A DNA stretch of 64,000 bases from Arthrobacter horti. GTDB taxonomy: Bacteria; Actinomycetota; Actinomycetes; Actinomycetales; Micrococcaceae. The stretch covers positions 1-64,000 of the forward strand of contig NZ_JAVALS010000013.1 in assembly GCF_030731045.1 (NCBI RefSeq), written 5' to 3'. Made by a program: the position numbers and the translations under genes. Under the pieces are notes generated by a model. It was not told the origin of the DNA and made no database searches. It saw only the letters and a program-made list of their open reading frames with translations. Position 1 is the stretch's first letter. Each line of letters starts with the position of its first letter. Positions 47,469-56,328 of the stretch are shown here, one piece after another.

Positions 47469-48973
47469 GCGGCCGCCTTTCGCAGGACGATCGCCAGGTC
47501 ATCGAGGCTGCCGAGGGTGAGCACGGTCAGCTCCGCGATGCCGGCACGGGACGGGGCGGCGCCCGGCTGGATCCGGATGGCCAGGGCGCGGACGCCAGGA
47601 GCCACGGACGCGGCGCAGGAACGCAGCTGGGCGGGGGTCACGTTGCTGCCCACCACGAAGAACACCACGGAGGCGTTCGGGACGGTGTCGACCAGGCGCC
47701 GGGCCAGATGGACGGCGTCCCTGCGGCCCGTCATGCCCTCCAGGCGCGTGGCGTCGTCCAGCATGGTCCGGCCGGTGGCGCAGCGGAACGGGCCACGCTG
47801 GGTCAGGACGTCCAGTTCACGCTGCTCAATGAGAGCCTGCCGGCCCACGGAACAGGCCACGGAGATGGCGAGCTCGAACTCGGCCTCCGAGGTGTACTCG
47901 TCCAGATTCGCGGACAGGGCGATGGCCAGGTGGGCGCGGCGGGTCTCCTCGAACTGGCGGACCATGAGCGTGCCCAGGCGGGCCACGGTCTTCCAGTGGA
48001 TGTGGCGGCGGTCATCGCCCGGGGCGTATTCACGCAGGGCGTGGAAGGAGACGTCCGTATTGGACAGCTCCCGGGTGGACAGGCCCTCCAGGTCGCGGAT
48101 GAACCCTGCGGCCGGGCTCCCGAGCGCCACCGTGCGGGGGTGGACGAACAGCTCCACGGGCTCGGTCCACCGGATCTGGCGCTTGAGCAGCTGCAGCGGG
48201 TCGGCCCGCACGGAGACGGCCGGGCCCACCATGATCACCTGACGCCGTGTGGTGGGGATGGTGAAGAGGTCCTCGTGGAGCTCCGCCGGGCGCAGGCGCG
48301 GGACGGAGAAAGCCGCCACCGCGCGGCCCACCGGGAGTTCCAGGGTGGAGTGCATGACCGGACGGGTGGCCGTGTTGACCACGGAGATGCCGCCGACGGC
48401 GCTGTCCCCCACCGCCACCCGGGTCCGGGTCAGGTCCAGGGTCACCTGGTAGGAGGTACGGCCGATGATGAACGCGCCGGAGATCAGCACCAGGAGGAGC
48501 AGCAGCACGCCGAGCGCCATGGCCTCCTGCCAGCCGTACGCGAACGACGTCCACAGCATCGCCGCGCCCACCACCAGGGCGACCCAGCCGAGCGGCGTCA
48601 CGACGGACAGCACGGGAACCACCTGGCGGACGACGGCGTCGCGCACCACGCGCGTGGCAGGTGCGCAGACATCGGTCACCACCGTCCAGGCCTGGCGGGC
48701 GATCGAGAGCGGGCGCGCGGAGGCTGACTTCAGCCCGGTGAGCGCGGCGGCGCCCACCTGGACGGACGACGACGACTTCGCGGCCTTGCGCGCACGCTGC
48801 TGTTTCCCTGACGGCGGCTGTTTCGGAGTGCCCGGCTGCGCGGCGGCCTGCTCCGCCGCGGACGGACGGCGGACCGTTCGGTCATCGGCGGGAGGCACTG
48901 CGGGCGCGGCCGCCTCGGAGGCCTTCCTGGCCTCCCGGGCGGCACGCCGCGAGCTCGGTGGATTCTGACTCAC
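47465..48973 (-). CDS. DUF58 membrane protein
   Basis: A 502-residue protein with a charged Ala/Pro-rich N terminus (about 100 residues), two helices (LSVVTPLGWVALVVGAAML and MALGVLLLLLVLISGAFII) and the DUF58 core with the hallmark FHALREYAPGDDRRHIHWKTVARLGTLMVRQFE, here quoted in overlapping family blocks, followed by a von Willebrand A-like fold. DUF58 proteins pair with MoxR AAA ATPases as assembly or metal-insertion factors. Starts with GTG three bases after the moxR stop. Confidence 0.9.
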   Translation of the reverse strand: MSQNPPSSRRAAREARKASEAAAPAVPPADDRTVRRPSAAEQAAAQPGTPKQPPSGKQQRARKAAKSSSSVQVGAAALTGLKSASARPLSIARQAWTVVTDVCAPATRVVRDAVVRQVVPVLSVVTPLGWVALVVGAAMLWTSFAYGWQEAMALGVLLLLLVLISGAFIIGRTSYQVTLDLTRTRVAVGDSAVGGISVVNTATRPVMHSTLELPVGRAVAAFSVPRLRPAELHEDLFTIPTTRRQVIMVGPAVSVRADPLQLLKRQIRWTEPVELFVHPRTVALGSPAAGFIRDLEGLSTRELSNTDVSFHALREYAPGDDRRHIHWKTVARLGTLMVRQFEETRRAHLAIALSANLDEYTSEAEFELAISVACSVGRQALIEQRELDVLTQRGPFRCATGRTMLDDATRLEGMTGRRDAVHLARRLVDTVPNASVVFFVVGSNVTPAQLRSCAASVAPGVRALAIRIQPGAAPSRAGIAELTVLTLGSLDDLAIVLRKAAA

Positions 48974-48976
48974 GGG

Positions 48977-49942
48977 TCAGGCTCGCTGCTGGGGTGCGGC
49001 GATGTCAGCCAGGACGCGGGAGATGACCTGCTCCGGTGTGGCCCCGGAGAACTCGGCCTCGGGGTCCATCACCAGGCGGTGGGTCCACACGACGTCGGCG
49101 AGTTCCTTCACATCGTCCGGCAGAACGTAGTTGCGGCCCTGCGCGGCGGCCCACACCTTCGCGGCGCGCACCATGGCCAGGGCGCCACGGACGGACACGC
49201 CCAGACGGGTCTGCGGGGCGTTGCGGGTCTCCTCGGTCAGCCGGGAGACGTAGCTCAGCACGGCGGTGTCCACGTGGTTGGTGGCGGCCAGATCGGCCAT
49301 GTCCGCGATCGCCTTGGTGGTGATGATGGGGCTCAGGGCCTTGGACCGGTCCCTGAGGCTGGCACCGCCCAGGAGCTCCACGGTGGAGTTGTGGTCCGGG
49401 TAGCCGATGCTCGTCTTGATGAGGAAGCGGTCCAGCTGGGCCTCCGGCAGTCGGTAGGTGCCCGCCTGCTCGATGGGGTTCTGGGTGGCCAGCACCATGA
49501 AGGGGCGCTTGGCGTCATAGGTGACACCGTCCACCGTGACGCGGGATTCCTCCATGACCTCCAGGAGCGCGGACTGCGTCTTCGGCGAGGCACGGTTGAT
49601 CTCATCGGCCAGGACGATGTTGGCGAACACCGGGCCTTCGTGGAAGTTGAACTGCTGCGTCTTCTGGTCGTAGATGTTCACGCCGGTCACATCGGAGGGC
49701 AGCAGGTCCGGAGTGAACTGGATGCGGTTGTGGCTGCCTTGCACGCTGGCGGCCAGGGCACGCGCCAGAGAGGTCTTGCCGGTGCCCGGGGCATCCTCGA
49801 AGAGGACGTGGCCCTCGGCCAGCATGGTCATGACGGTCAGCCGGATGACGTGCTGCTTGCCCAGCACTGCCTGGCTGACATTGGCCACGAGCTTCTCGAA
49901 CGTCCCTGCGAACCAGGTGGCCTGCTCTGCGGTCATGGTCAT
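48977..49942 (-). CDS. MoxR-family AAA+ ATPase
   Basis: A 321-residue AAA+ chaperone-like ATPase: Walker A DAPGTGKTSLAR, Walker B IVLADEINRASPKTQSALLEVMEE, sensor 1 MVLATQNPIEQAGTYRLPEAQLDRF, and a lid domain ending ISRVLADIAAP. It likely acts with the DUF58 and transglutaminase-fold proteins to mature or assemble the giant surface proteins. AAGGAA lies ten bases before the ATG at 49942. The upstream 70 bases to the FN3 gene contain a short GC hairpin. Confidence 0.94.
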   Translation of the reverse strand: MTMTAEQATWFAGTFEKLVANVSQAVLGKQHVIRLTVMTMLAEGHVLFEDAPGTGKTSLARALAASVQGSHNRIQFTPDLLPSDVTGVNIYDQKTQQFNFHEGPVFANIVLADEINRASPKTQSALLEVMEESRVTVDGVTYDAKRPFMVLATQNPIEQAGTYRLPEAQLDRFLIKTSIGYPDHNSTVELLGGASLRDRSKALSPIITTKAIADMADLAATNHVDTAVLSYVSRLTEETRNAPQTRLGVSVRGALAMVRAAKVWAAAQGRNYVLPDDVKELADVVWTHRLVMDPEAEFSGATPEQVISRVLADIAAPQQRA

Positions 49943-49989
49943 GGCGTTGTGTTCCTTTGTGTCGAGTGAATCGGTGAAGAGTCTGATAT

Positions 49990-50005
49990 CCGGGCCACGG
50001 CCCGG
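49990..50005 (-). terminator. Short GC hairpin between FN3-1 and moxR
   Basis: CCGGGCC and GGCCCGG pair around AC, eight bases after the FN3-1 stop. It is too short to be sure of; it could lower readthrough from the giant gene into moxR. Confidence 0.35.
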
Positions 50006-50012
50006 GACGGGG

Positions 50013-53000
50013 TCAGCATCGCAGCGGACCGGAGACCACGTAGGTGGTGTTGGCCCGGACCCAGCGGCCGGTGTAGTCATAGCCGTTGTAGCTGCCTCGG
50101 CTGATGTGGTACCAGCCGGACGTCCCCCAAGGGCTTCCGCAGCGGTCCACCGTGACGGCCCGGTCCTGATACAGCCAGGGACCGGGGGCCGCACTGCCGC
50201 CCGGGCTGACCACGCCGTAGCACATCTGAGGCGGCCCGGCCGAGTACCCGGATCCTCCAGTGGGAGGCTCTGTGCAGCTGTTCACGGAAGCGGCCGTCAC
50301 TGCCACTTGTGTGCTCGGCTGGGCGCCGGACGTCGCCTGGACGGAGATCGAGTTGCCTTTCTGACCGGTGGAACTGACGTTGCGGACCCAGAAGCGCTGA
50401 TTACGGTTGTACCCACCGGTGTCATGCGACACGGAGCCGCTGACGCCCGCCCCCTGCCAGTTGGATCCGTCGAAGCTGATCTCCGTGGAGACCACGTCGT
50501 TCGAGCCAGTGTTGTTGGACCAGTCAAAGCTCACCGATGTGGAGCCGCTTCCCCCGTCGTGTGCGGTCACCGAAGCCGTACCCGGCGCACCGTATGGGGT
50601 TGCCGACTTCGGGTTGGAGGCGTCTGAGCTTGGTGCCGCCGTCGAGTCCGCAACCACTGTGATGGTCTGCTGCTGGCCGTTGGGGAACCCGGCGACCGAC
50701 TGTCCTGAGCTGACAGGACCCGTCATGCCTGACGGACTGGCGTTGTAGTGGTAACTCACTTCGCTCGGGGAAGAACCGTTGAGGTCTGCGGAGGAGGTGA
50801 GAGGCGTGAAATTGATCTGCAACTGATGGCCATTTCCGCCAGTGTTGGCTGCCACCACGCTCACCAGTTGCGGTGTTGCCAGTTTGCCGGTAGCACGGCG
50901 AGGTGCGGACGGACCCGAGGCCGGGCTCCGACCGGCCTTGTTCTCCGCTTGGACCGTGAACGTGTAGTCCGCCTGGGAGTTCGCAACCGTGAAGTTGGTG
51001 CTTTGGCTGGTGCCCGGCGCCGTCACTGTGAGGTCCGCCTGCCCGCCACCGCTGCGGGTGACGTAGTAGTTCTTGATCGGGTCGCCATTGGTCGCAGGTT
51101 CCGTCCAGTTCACCGCGACCTGGGTCTGGGACCCCACGGACGCCGCCGCCTGTGTGGTGGGCGGCTGCGGCTGGGCCGGGGGCGCCGCCGGATGGTCGGC
51201 AACGGAGAAGGCACTCCAATCCGATGGCGACGGAGCATCGTTCACCGCTTGGATTCGAACTTGGTAGTCCACGCCATTGGTCAGCCCGGGCCACGTGTAG
51301 CTGGTCCCGGTGACACCGGTCTTCTGCGCCACACCGCCGGCCGGCGGTGGCGAGATCTCCAGGTTGTAGCTCTTCACCGCAGATCCGTCCGTGCGGGCAG
51401 GAGTCCAGCTGACGGCCATGTCCTGATTTCCGGCCTTCACGCTGGGCGCGTCCGGCTGATACGGCTTGACGTCCGGTACCACCTCATTGGACTGGGCGGA
51501 CGGCTTCGAGTCGCCCACGGCGTTCGTGGCCACCACGGTGAAGCGGTAGTGGACCGTGTTGGTCAGACCGGTCAATGTGCAGGTGGTCGTCGCACACTCC
51601 TGGCTGAAACCGTTGGCTCCGCTGACCGTGTATTTCGTGATCGGCGCACCGTTGTCCGACGGGGGCGTCCAGCTCAGCACCGCCGTCTTGTCCCGGACGT
51701 CCGCAGCGAACGGGACACCTGGGGCGTCAGGCGCGGCCCGCACGGTGAGGGACAGCCAGGCGTCCACATCGCGGGAGGAGTCCCCGGTCTTGTCCGCCAC
51801 CACGAAGTGCACCACCAGAATGCCCTTGAAGTCCGGTGCCGGAGTCACCGTCAATGAGCCGCCGTTGACGCTGGGAACACCGGTCGCCTGCCCCGTCTCC
51901 ACCTGGGTGCTGGTGATCTTCAGCGGGGTGTCAGGGAATGGATTGACCGCGCCGGTGAGAACATCCGTGGTGACGGGCTGACCGGCGTTCGCCTGTTGCA
52001 CGGTCACATCGGGAACCACGGCCTTCGCCTTGGTCGAGGAGACCGACTTCAGCGTCACCTGGGCGTGGACGGCAGGGCTGCGGCCATCCGTGACGGACAG
52101 GCCCAGCGGCTCAATGGTTCCGGCGGCGGCATCCTGACTGCTCTGCACCTTCAGGATGTGCCCGTCCAGGCTCGCTTGGAAGTGCGGCGCCTTCTGATCG
52201 ATCGAGAACGCCAGCCTCCCCTGGTCCCCCGGATCCGGATCGGTCGCCAGCTTGGACAGATCGAGTTCCACGGCATCGCCTTGAGGGACGTCCAGAGAGG
52301 AACCTAGGAAGGTGGGCGGGTGGTTGGCGTTGGGATCCGGGTCGACCTTGGTCATGATGGTCAGCGTGGAGGCGAGACCTTGCGGGTCATCCGGGCCGGA
52401 TCCGTCGGTCACCTCGAATGTCACCGAGCCGGGGCCGAAGAAGTCCTTGAGCGCCGCATAGTGCAGCGTACCGCCGTCGCCGGTTACCACCCCGGTCCCG
52501 GCCGCTCCGATCACGCGGACCTTGTCCACCACGGTGATCCGGGGGCTGCGGCCACTGCGCACAGCCACGAAGTCGGAAAGCTTGAGATCGACGCTCTGCC
52601 CGGCCGTGACCTCCACGGGATCCGTCTTCTTCAGGACCGGTGCCATATCCGCAAGGCCGGGTGCGTGGATGATCGCGGTGGCCGTCAGGCCATCCAGGTT
52701 GGTGACGGTGTACGGAATGAGCTGAGGCTGATCGGTGAGACCGACGTGCACCACTCCCGCGGAATTGACCGAAACGGCCGGGTTGCCATCTGGGAAGGAG
52801 ATCTTCAGATCCGCCGTCACCCCGCCGGGATTGGAATCGTTCTTCAGCACCGGGATGTCCACGGCACTCTTGCCCAGGGTCTCGGAGGGCGAGATGAAGT
52901 CGTCGTTGGCCACTGGCGCCTTCGCGGGCGCGTTGGGGTCCACCTTCAGGAACACGGTGGCGCTCGCCTGAGCGCCCTTGTCATCCTGGATGGTGTAGCG

Positions 53001-56000
53001 GGCGTTGTACGTACCGGTGGCGCCTGGTGCCGTCAACAGCACCTTGCCGGAATCGGAGACCTCGGCGAGCAGCTGGTCCGCGGCCTGCACCCCGTTCTTC
53101 ACCAGGGCGATCGGGTCGCCGTCCGGATCGGAGTCGTTGGAGAGAACGTCCACCTCGACCTTACGACCCGGTTTCACGGTGACTGTGTCGTCCACCGCGA
53201 TCGGCTTCTGGTTCACCGTCGCGGGCGGGACGATCCCCACCGTCACCACACCGCTGTTCTCGGCGCCGATACGGTCACGGACCCGATACGTGAAGGTGTC
53301 CGTCCCCGCGGCGTTGCCAGCGGCCGTGAACTCGATGTAGCCCTCCCGGACCACGGCGGTGCCGAGTGCCGGGGCCTTGTCGATGCCGACGAGCTCCACG
53401 GAGTCGCCGTCCGGGTCGATCCCGTCCAGCGGCACGGGGATCTTGATCACGGACCCGGCCAAGGTCCGCGCGGTCACGTTCTTCGGCTCCGGCCTGGCGT
53501 TGTGCGCGTCGTCGCGGGCCTTGATGCGGATGGTCACCTGCGCCGAATCGGACTGTCCCGAGTCATTCGAGACCTTGTAGATCGCGTAGACGGTCTTGGC
53601 GTTCTTACCTGCCAGGAAGCGGATGGTGTTGCCGGAGACGAAGGTCCGGCCGTCCGCGGTGTCCGGCACCTGGATCAACTTGGGGTCCAGGGTCAGCTTG
53701 CCGCCGTTGGGGTCAACGTCATTGGCCAGGACGGGGATGCTGACGACGTCGCCGGCACGGACCGTGACCTCGTCCGGTTTGGCCTGAGGTGCGGACAGCT
53801 TCGCCGGCCGGGGCACCACGAGCACGGAGATCTCCCCTGTGGCCGACGCCTTGCCATTGGAGATGGTGTACTTCAGGGTCAGGGTACCCTTCGCACGGAG
53901 GTCGGAGATCTTGACGACGCTGTGTTCCATCACGGCCACATTGACCGGGGCACCCTCGGGGACCGTCACCGACTGAGCGGCCAGCACACCACCCGCCGGG
54001 TCGACGTCGTTGGCCAGAACATCCACCAGCGTGGTCCCGCCCGAGGGCAGGAGCGCGACGTCGCGGACCGCCACCGGTGCGCCGGTCTGACCGGGAGGAA
54101 CGACGTCAACACGCACCAGCTGCTGCGCGGCCGCAGGGCCGTTGGTCACCATGTAGGTGACGTAGTGCGTGCCGACGACGTTGGAGGAGAAGGCGAACGT
54201 CTGCTGGTCGGCGCCCAGGGTGGTGGATGACTGTACATCGGGAGTGACCTGGGCAAGCCTCAGCGTGCCGCCCAGCGGGTCGACGTCGTTGGCCAGGGGC
54301 GCGATCACCAGACGCTGACCGGCGACGGCGGTGACGGCGCTGGCGTTCACCAGCGGCGGGAGGGCGCCTGGTGCCTTGACCTCCACCGTCACGGGGACGT
54401 CCGCGGAATTCACGCCGTCGGAGACTTTCAGAGTGACCGTGCGCTTGCCGGGCGTCCCGCCCGCGTCCTGGAAGGTCAGCTGGCCGTCAGGTCTGGTCCG
54501 CACGAGGTCGCGGTCGTTGGAGCTGGTCGCGCCCAGAAGGAACATGTCATCGCCGTCCGGGTCCATGAAGTCGGAGAGCACGTTCTGCACCAGCTGCTTG
54601 CCTTGCGCCACCTGGTAGGACGGGACTCTGCCCGGCTTCAGGCGTGGCGGGTGGTTCTCCTCCGGCGGGATCACATTCAGCGTGATCGTGGATGCCGTGG
54701 TGCCCCCGCGTCCATCGTCCACGGAGTACTTGAAGGTGGCATTGCCGGTCTTGCCCTGGGGGACGCTGATCTGGAGGCCCGTATTGCCATAGACCGGCTC
54801 GAGCCGGCCCAGGGACGGTTGCTCGTCAACGTGGACGCGCAGAACGTCACCATCGGCGTCCGAGCAGTAATCCATGACACTGAGGATGGTCGTCTTGCCC
54901 GCACGGATCCCGAAGGAACTCGGCTTGCACACCGGAGGCGTGTTCGGTTTGGTGCGGTCCGGGAGGGTGGTGCGCTGCACCTCGTCCGCGGAGTCCTTGT
55001 CCGCATCCTGGGAGGTGTTCTTAGGCGGGATCACGTCATCCCAGTTGTCCACCAGAAGCATGTTCTGATTCACCAGCCAGACGGTGCCGGCATTGACGTC
55101 GTTCAGGACCACCAGATCGCGGTTCACCCGGAAGACGAACGACGGCGTGCTGCTCGCCTTGGGCACATCGCGCGCCTGGTCGTCGGCGGAGTTCGTGCAA
55201 TGCCGCACGTACCGGTTGCTGCCGCTCCACGCCGAGTACACGCAGCCATTCAACTGCACGGGCGCCGCGGCGACACCCGTGCCGCCGGCGTCGACCGTGG
55301 TGGCCTGGCCGCCGTCGAGCGGCTGGAGGATCAGAGAGGTTCCGGTGGCAAGGGCCACCGTGTCGCTGTCCGGCCCGCTCTGCTGCAAACGCGCGTCGCG
55401 CGCGTCCGGGACCGGGACCGCATTCCCGCCCGGCAGGATGAGCTTGCCGCGGGCGGCGTCCAGGATCACGGTCTTGTCCCCGAGCTGGGCCAGCTGGACG
55501 TTCCCCGCACCCTTCAGCTCCGGCCTGTCATAGGACTTCAGACCGGTGACCGCACCTTGACCGTCCAGGGTGAAATCGGTCACAACACCCTTGGAGGGGT
55601 CCGCCACGCCCACCTGGCCGCCCCGGCCCACGGCCGCGACGATCCCCTGCTCACCGGCCACGGCCGGCTCCATGGCCTCCGGCGAGTACCCGCTGAGGGC
55701 GTCCGCCTTCATCGCCCAGACCTTGCCCTTAGCCGGATCCGTCACCGCCACCACATCCCCGCCGATGGCACTTTCCGAACCGCCCGCCAAACGTTCATCC
55801 CCGCTCAGCCGGACAGTGGAAGGGTTGACCATGCTCAGGGCCGACCCCTGGCTGTCCTGGACCATGACGTTCTGCTTGGACTGAAGGATGTCGAACGCGC
55901 TACTGGCCGGGGACACCGCACCGTCCAGCACCTTGGAGGCGTAATTGAGCCGGCCGACAGCACCGCGCGCCTTCGACGTGACCCACACACCGCCGTCGTT

Positions 56001-56141
56001 CAGATCAACCTCCGCGGTCTTGAAACCGGGATAAGCGAACGCCGCCACGGTCAGCGAGAGGGACACCACCGTCACCGAAGCGATCGCCAAGCCTCGGCGT
56101 ACCTTCCGGCTCAATCGGGGGGAACGGCCGTCGTTTCGCAC
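50013..56141 (-). CDS. Giant extracellular Ig-like/fibronectin-III protein, copy 1
   Basis: A 2,042-residue exported protein. A signal or anchor helix (about 18-37, ending TVAAFAYPG) follows a basic N terminus. Residues about 40-395 look like a beta-propeller (repeats such as GGVWVTSKARGAVGRL, DVVAVTDPAKGKVWAM). About 400-1465 hold roughly 11 cadherin/Big-like Ig repeats with VLANDVDPxGG motifs that should bind Ca2+. About 1470-1935 hold five fibronectin type III-like domains (for example TAVLSWTPPSDNGAPITKYTV). A Cys-rich tip (1937-2042) ends at a terminal Cys. The GTG start has AGAGGA eight bases upstream. The first Ig repeat has two extra cysteines (PPVCKP, MDYCSD) absent from copy 2. Likely a surface stalk. 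Confidence 0.92.
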   Translation of the reverse strand: MRNDGRSPRLSRKVRRGLAIASVTVVSLSLTVAAFAYPGFKTAEVDLNDGGVWVTSKARGAVGRLNYASKVLDGAVSPASSAFDILQSKQNVMVQDSQGSALSMVNPSTVRLSGDERLAGGSESAIGGDVVAVTDPAKGKVWAMKADALSGYSPEAMEPAVAGEQGIVAAVGRGGQVGVADPSKGVVTDFTLDGQGAVTGLKSYDRPELKGAGNVQLAQLGDKTVILDAARGKLILPGGNAVPVPDARDARLQQSGPDSDTVALATGTSLILQPLDGGQATTVDAGGTGVAAAPVQLNGCVYSAWSGSNRYVRHCTNSADDQARDVPKASSTPSFVFRVNRDLVVLNDVNAGTVWLVNQNMLLVDNWDDVIPPKNTSQDADKDSADEVQRTTLPDRTKPNTPPVCKPSSFGIRAGKTTILSVMDYCSDADGDVLRVHVDEQPSLGRLEPVYGNTGLQISVPQGKTGNATFKYSVDDGRGGTTASTITLNVIPPEENHPPRLKPGRVPSYQVAQGKQLVQNVLSDFMDPDGDDMFLLGATSSNDRDLVRTRPDGQLTFQDAGGTPGKRTVTLKVSDGVNSADVPVTVEVKAPGALPPLVNASAVTAVAGQRLVIAPLANDVDPLGGTLRLAQVTPDVQSSTTLGADQQTFAFSSNVVGTHYVTYMVTNGPAAAQQLVRVDVVPPGQTGAPVAVRDVALLPSGGTTLVDVLANDVDPAGGVLAAQSVTVPEGAPVNVAVMEHSVVKISDLRAKGTLTLKYTISNGKASATGEISVLVVPRPAKLSAPQAKPDEVTVRAGDVVSIPVLANDVDPNGGKLTLDPKLIQVPDTADGRTFVSGNTIRFLAGKNAKTVYAIYKVSNDSGQSDSAQVTIRIKARDDAHNARPEPKNVTARTLAGSVIKIPVPLDGIDPDGDSVELVGIDKAPALGTAVVREGYIEFTAAGNAAGTDTFTYRVRDRIGAENSGVVTVGIVPPATVNQKPIAVDDTVTVKPGRKVEVDVLSNDSDPDGDPIALVKNGVQAADQLLAEVSDSGKVLLTAPGATGTYNARYTIQDDKGAQASATVFLKVDPNAPAKAPVANDDFISPSETLGKSAVDIPVLKNDSNPGGVTADLKISFPDGNPAVSVNSAGVVHVGLTDQPQLIPYTVTNLDGLTATAIIHAPGLADMAPVLKKTDPVEVTAGQSVDLKLSDFVAVRSGRSPRITVVDKVRVIGAAGTGVVTGDGGTLHYAALKDFFGPGSVTFEVTDGSGPDDPQGLASTLTIMTKVDPDPNANHPPTFLGSSLDVPQGDAVELDLSKLATDPDPGDQGRLAFSIDQKAPHFQASLDGHILKVQSSQDAAAGTIEPLGLSVTDGRSPAVHAQVTLKSVSSTKAKAVVPDVTVQQANAGQPVTTDVLTGAVNPFPDTPLKITSTQVETGQATGVPSVNGGSLTVTPAPDFKGILVVHFVVADKTGDSSRDVDAWLSLTVRAAPDAPGVPFAADVRDKTAVLSWTPPSDNGAPITKYTVSGANGFSQECATTTCTLTGLTNTVHYRFTVVATNAVGDSKPSAQSNEVVPDVKPYQPDAPSVKAGNQDMAVSWTPARTDGSAVKSYNLEISPPPAGGVAQKTGVTGTSYTWPGLTNGVDYQVRIQAVNDAPSPSDWSAFSVADHPAAPPAQPQPPTTQAAASVGSQTQVAVNWTEPATNGDPIKNYYVTRSGGGQADLTVTAPGTSQSTNFTVANSQADYTFTVQAENKAGRSPASGPSAPRRATGKLATPQLVSVVAANTGGNGHQLQINFTPLTSSADLNGSSPSEVSYHYNASPSGMTGPVSSGQSVAGFPNGQQQTITVVADSTAAPSSDASNPKSATPYGAPGTASVTAHDGGSGSTSVSFDWSNNTGSNDVVSTEISFDGSNWQGAGVSGSVSHDTGGYNRNQRFWVRNVSSTGQKGNSISVQATSGAQPSTQVAVTAASVNSCTEPPTGGSGYSAGPPQMCYGVVSPGGSAAPGPWLYQDRAVTVDRCGSPWGTSGWYHISRGSYNGYDYTGRWVRANTTYVVSGPLRC
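53611..53786. repeat. Second near-identical tract shared by the two giant genes (copy 1)
   Basis: 176 bases with three mismatches to 59954-60129 and no gaps, at the same 6,343-base offset as the N-terminal tract, within otherwise diverged Ig repeats. Confidence 0.8.
54942..56084. repeat. N-terminal conversion tract, copy 1
   Basis: 1,143 bases that match 61285-62427 with 11 mismatches and no gaps (99.0%). Ten of the differences are synonymous; the other swaps Lys for Arg (PKASSTP/PRASSTP). Identity falls sharply at both borders. Confidence 0.9.
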
Positions 56142-56241
56142 AGCGAATGTCCTCTTAGGTCAGTGGAGCTTGTGAGTCCGGACAAATCCTGGGGAACGAT
56201 CTGTCACACGTGTCGAGTCTGCCAGGCAGACCTTATGACTC

Positions 56242-56263
56242 AAAAGTAACTTCGACGGAATAA
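56242..56263 (-). promoter_or_regulatory. Conserved upstream element of FN3-1
   Basis: A 22-base block, AAGTAACTTCGACGGAATAA on the plus strand, matches 18 of 22 positions at 62599-62620, the same side of the second giant gene, although the flanks are unrelated. It lies about 100 bases before each start, so it may be a shared promoter element or regulator site. Confidence 0.45.
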
Positions 56264-56276
56264 CCGGTGCAAGCGG

Positions 56277-56304
56277 GGCGGATGGGGACGGCTCCCCATC
56301 CGCC
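56277..56304 (-). terminator. Hairpin terminator after FN3-2
   Basis: GGCGGATGGGGA and its exact complement pair around CGGC, starting 24 bases after the FN3-2 stop. It suggests that the two giant genes are largely separate transcripts. A second eight-base hairpin (56332-56350) lies in the last codons of the gene. Confidence 0.65.
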
Positions 56305-56328
56305 GCGCCGTGGCGGCGTCACCGCAGG

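Noticed and set aside
54603..56249. 548-codon plus-strand frame opposite FN3-1
   Set aside because: Nearly the same frame recurs opposite FN3-2 because of the conversion tract, but composition is shadow-like and there is no ribosome binding site.
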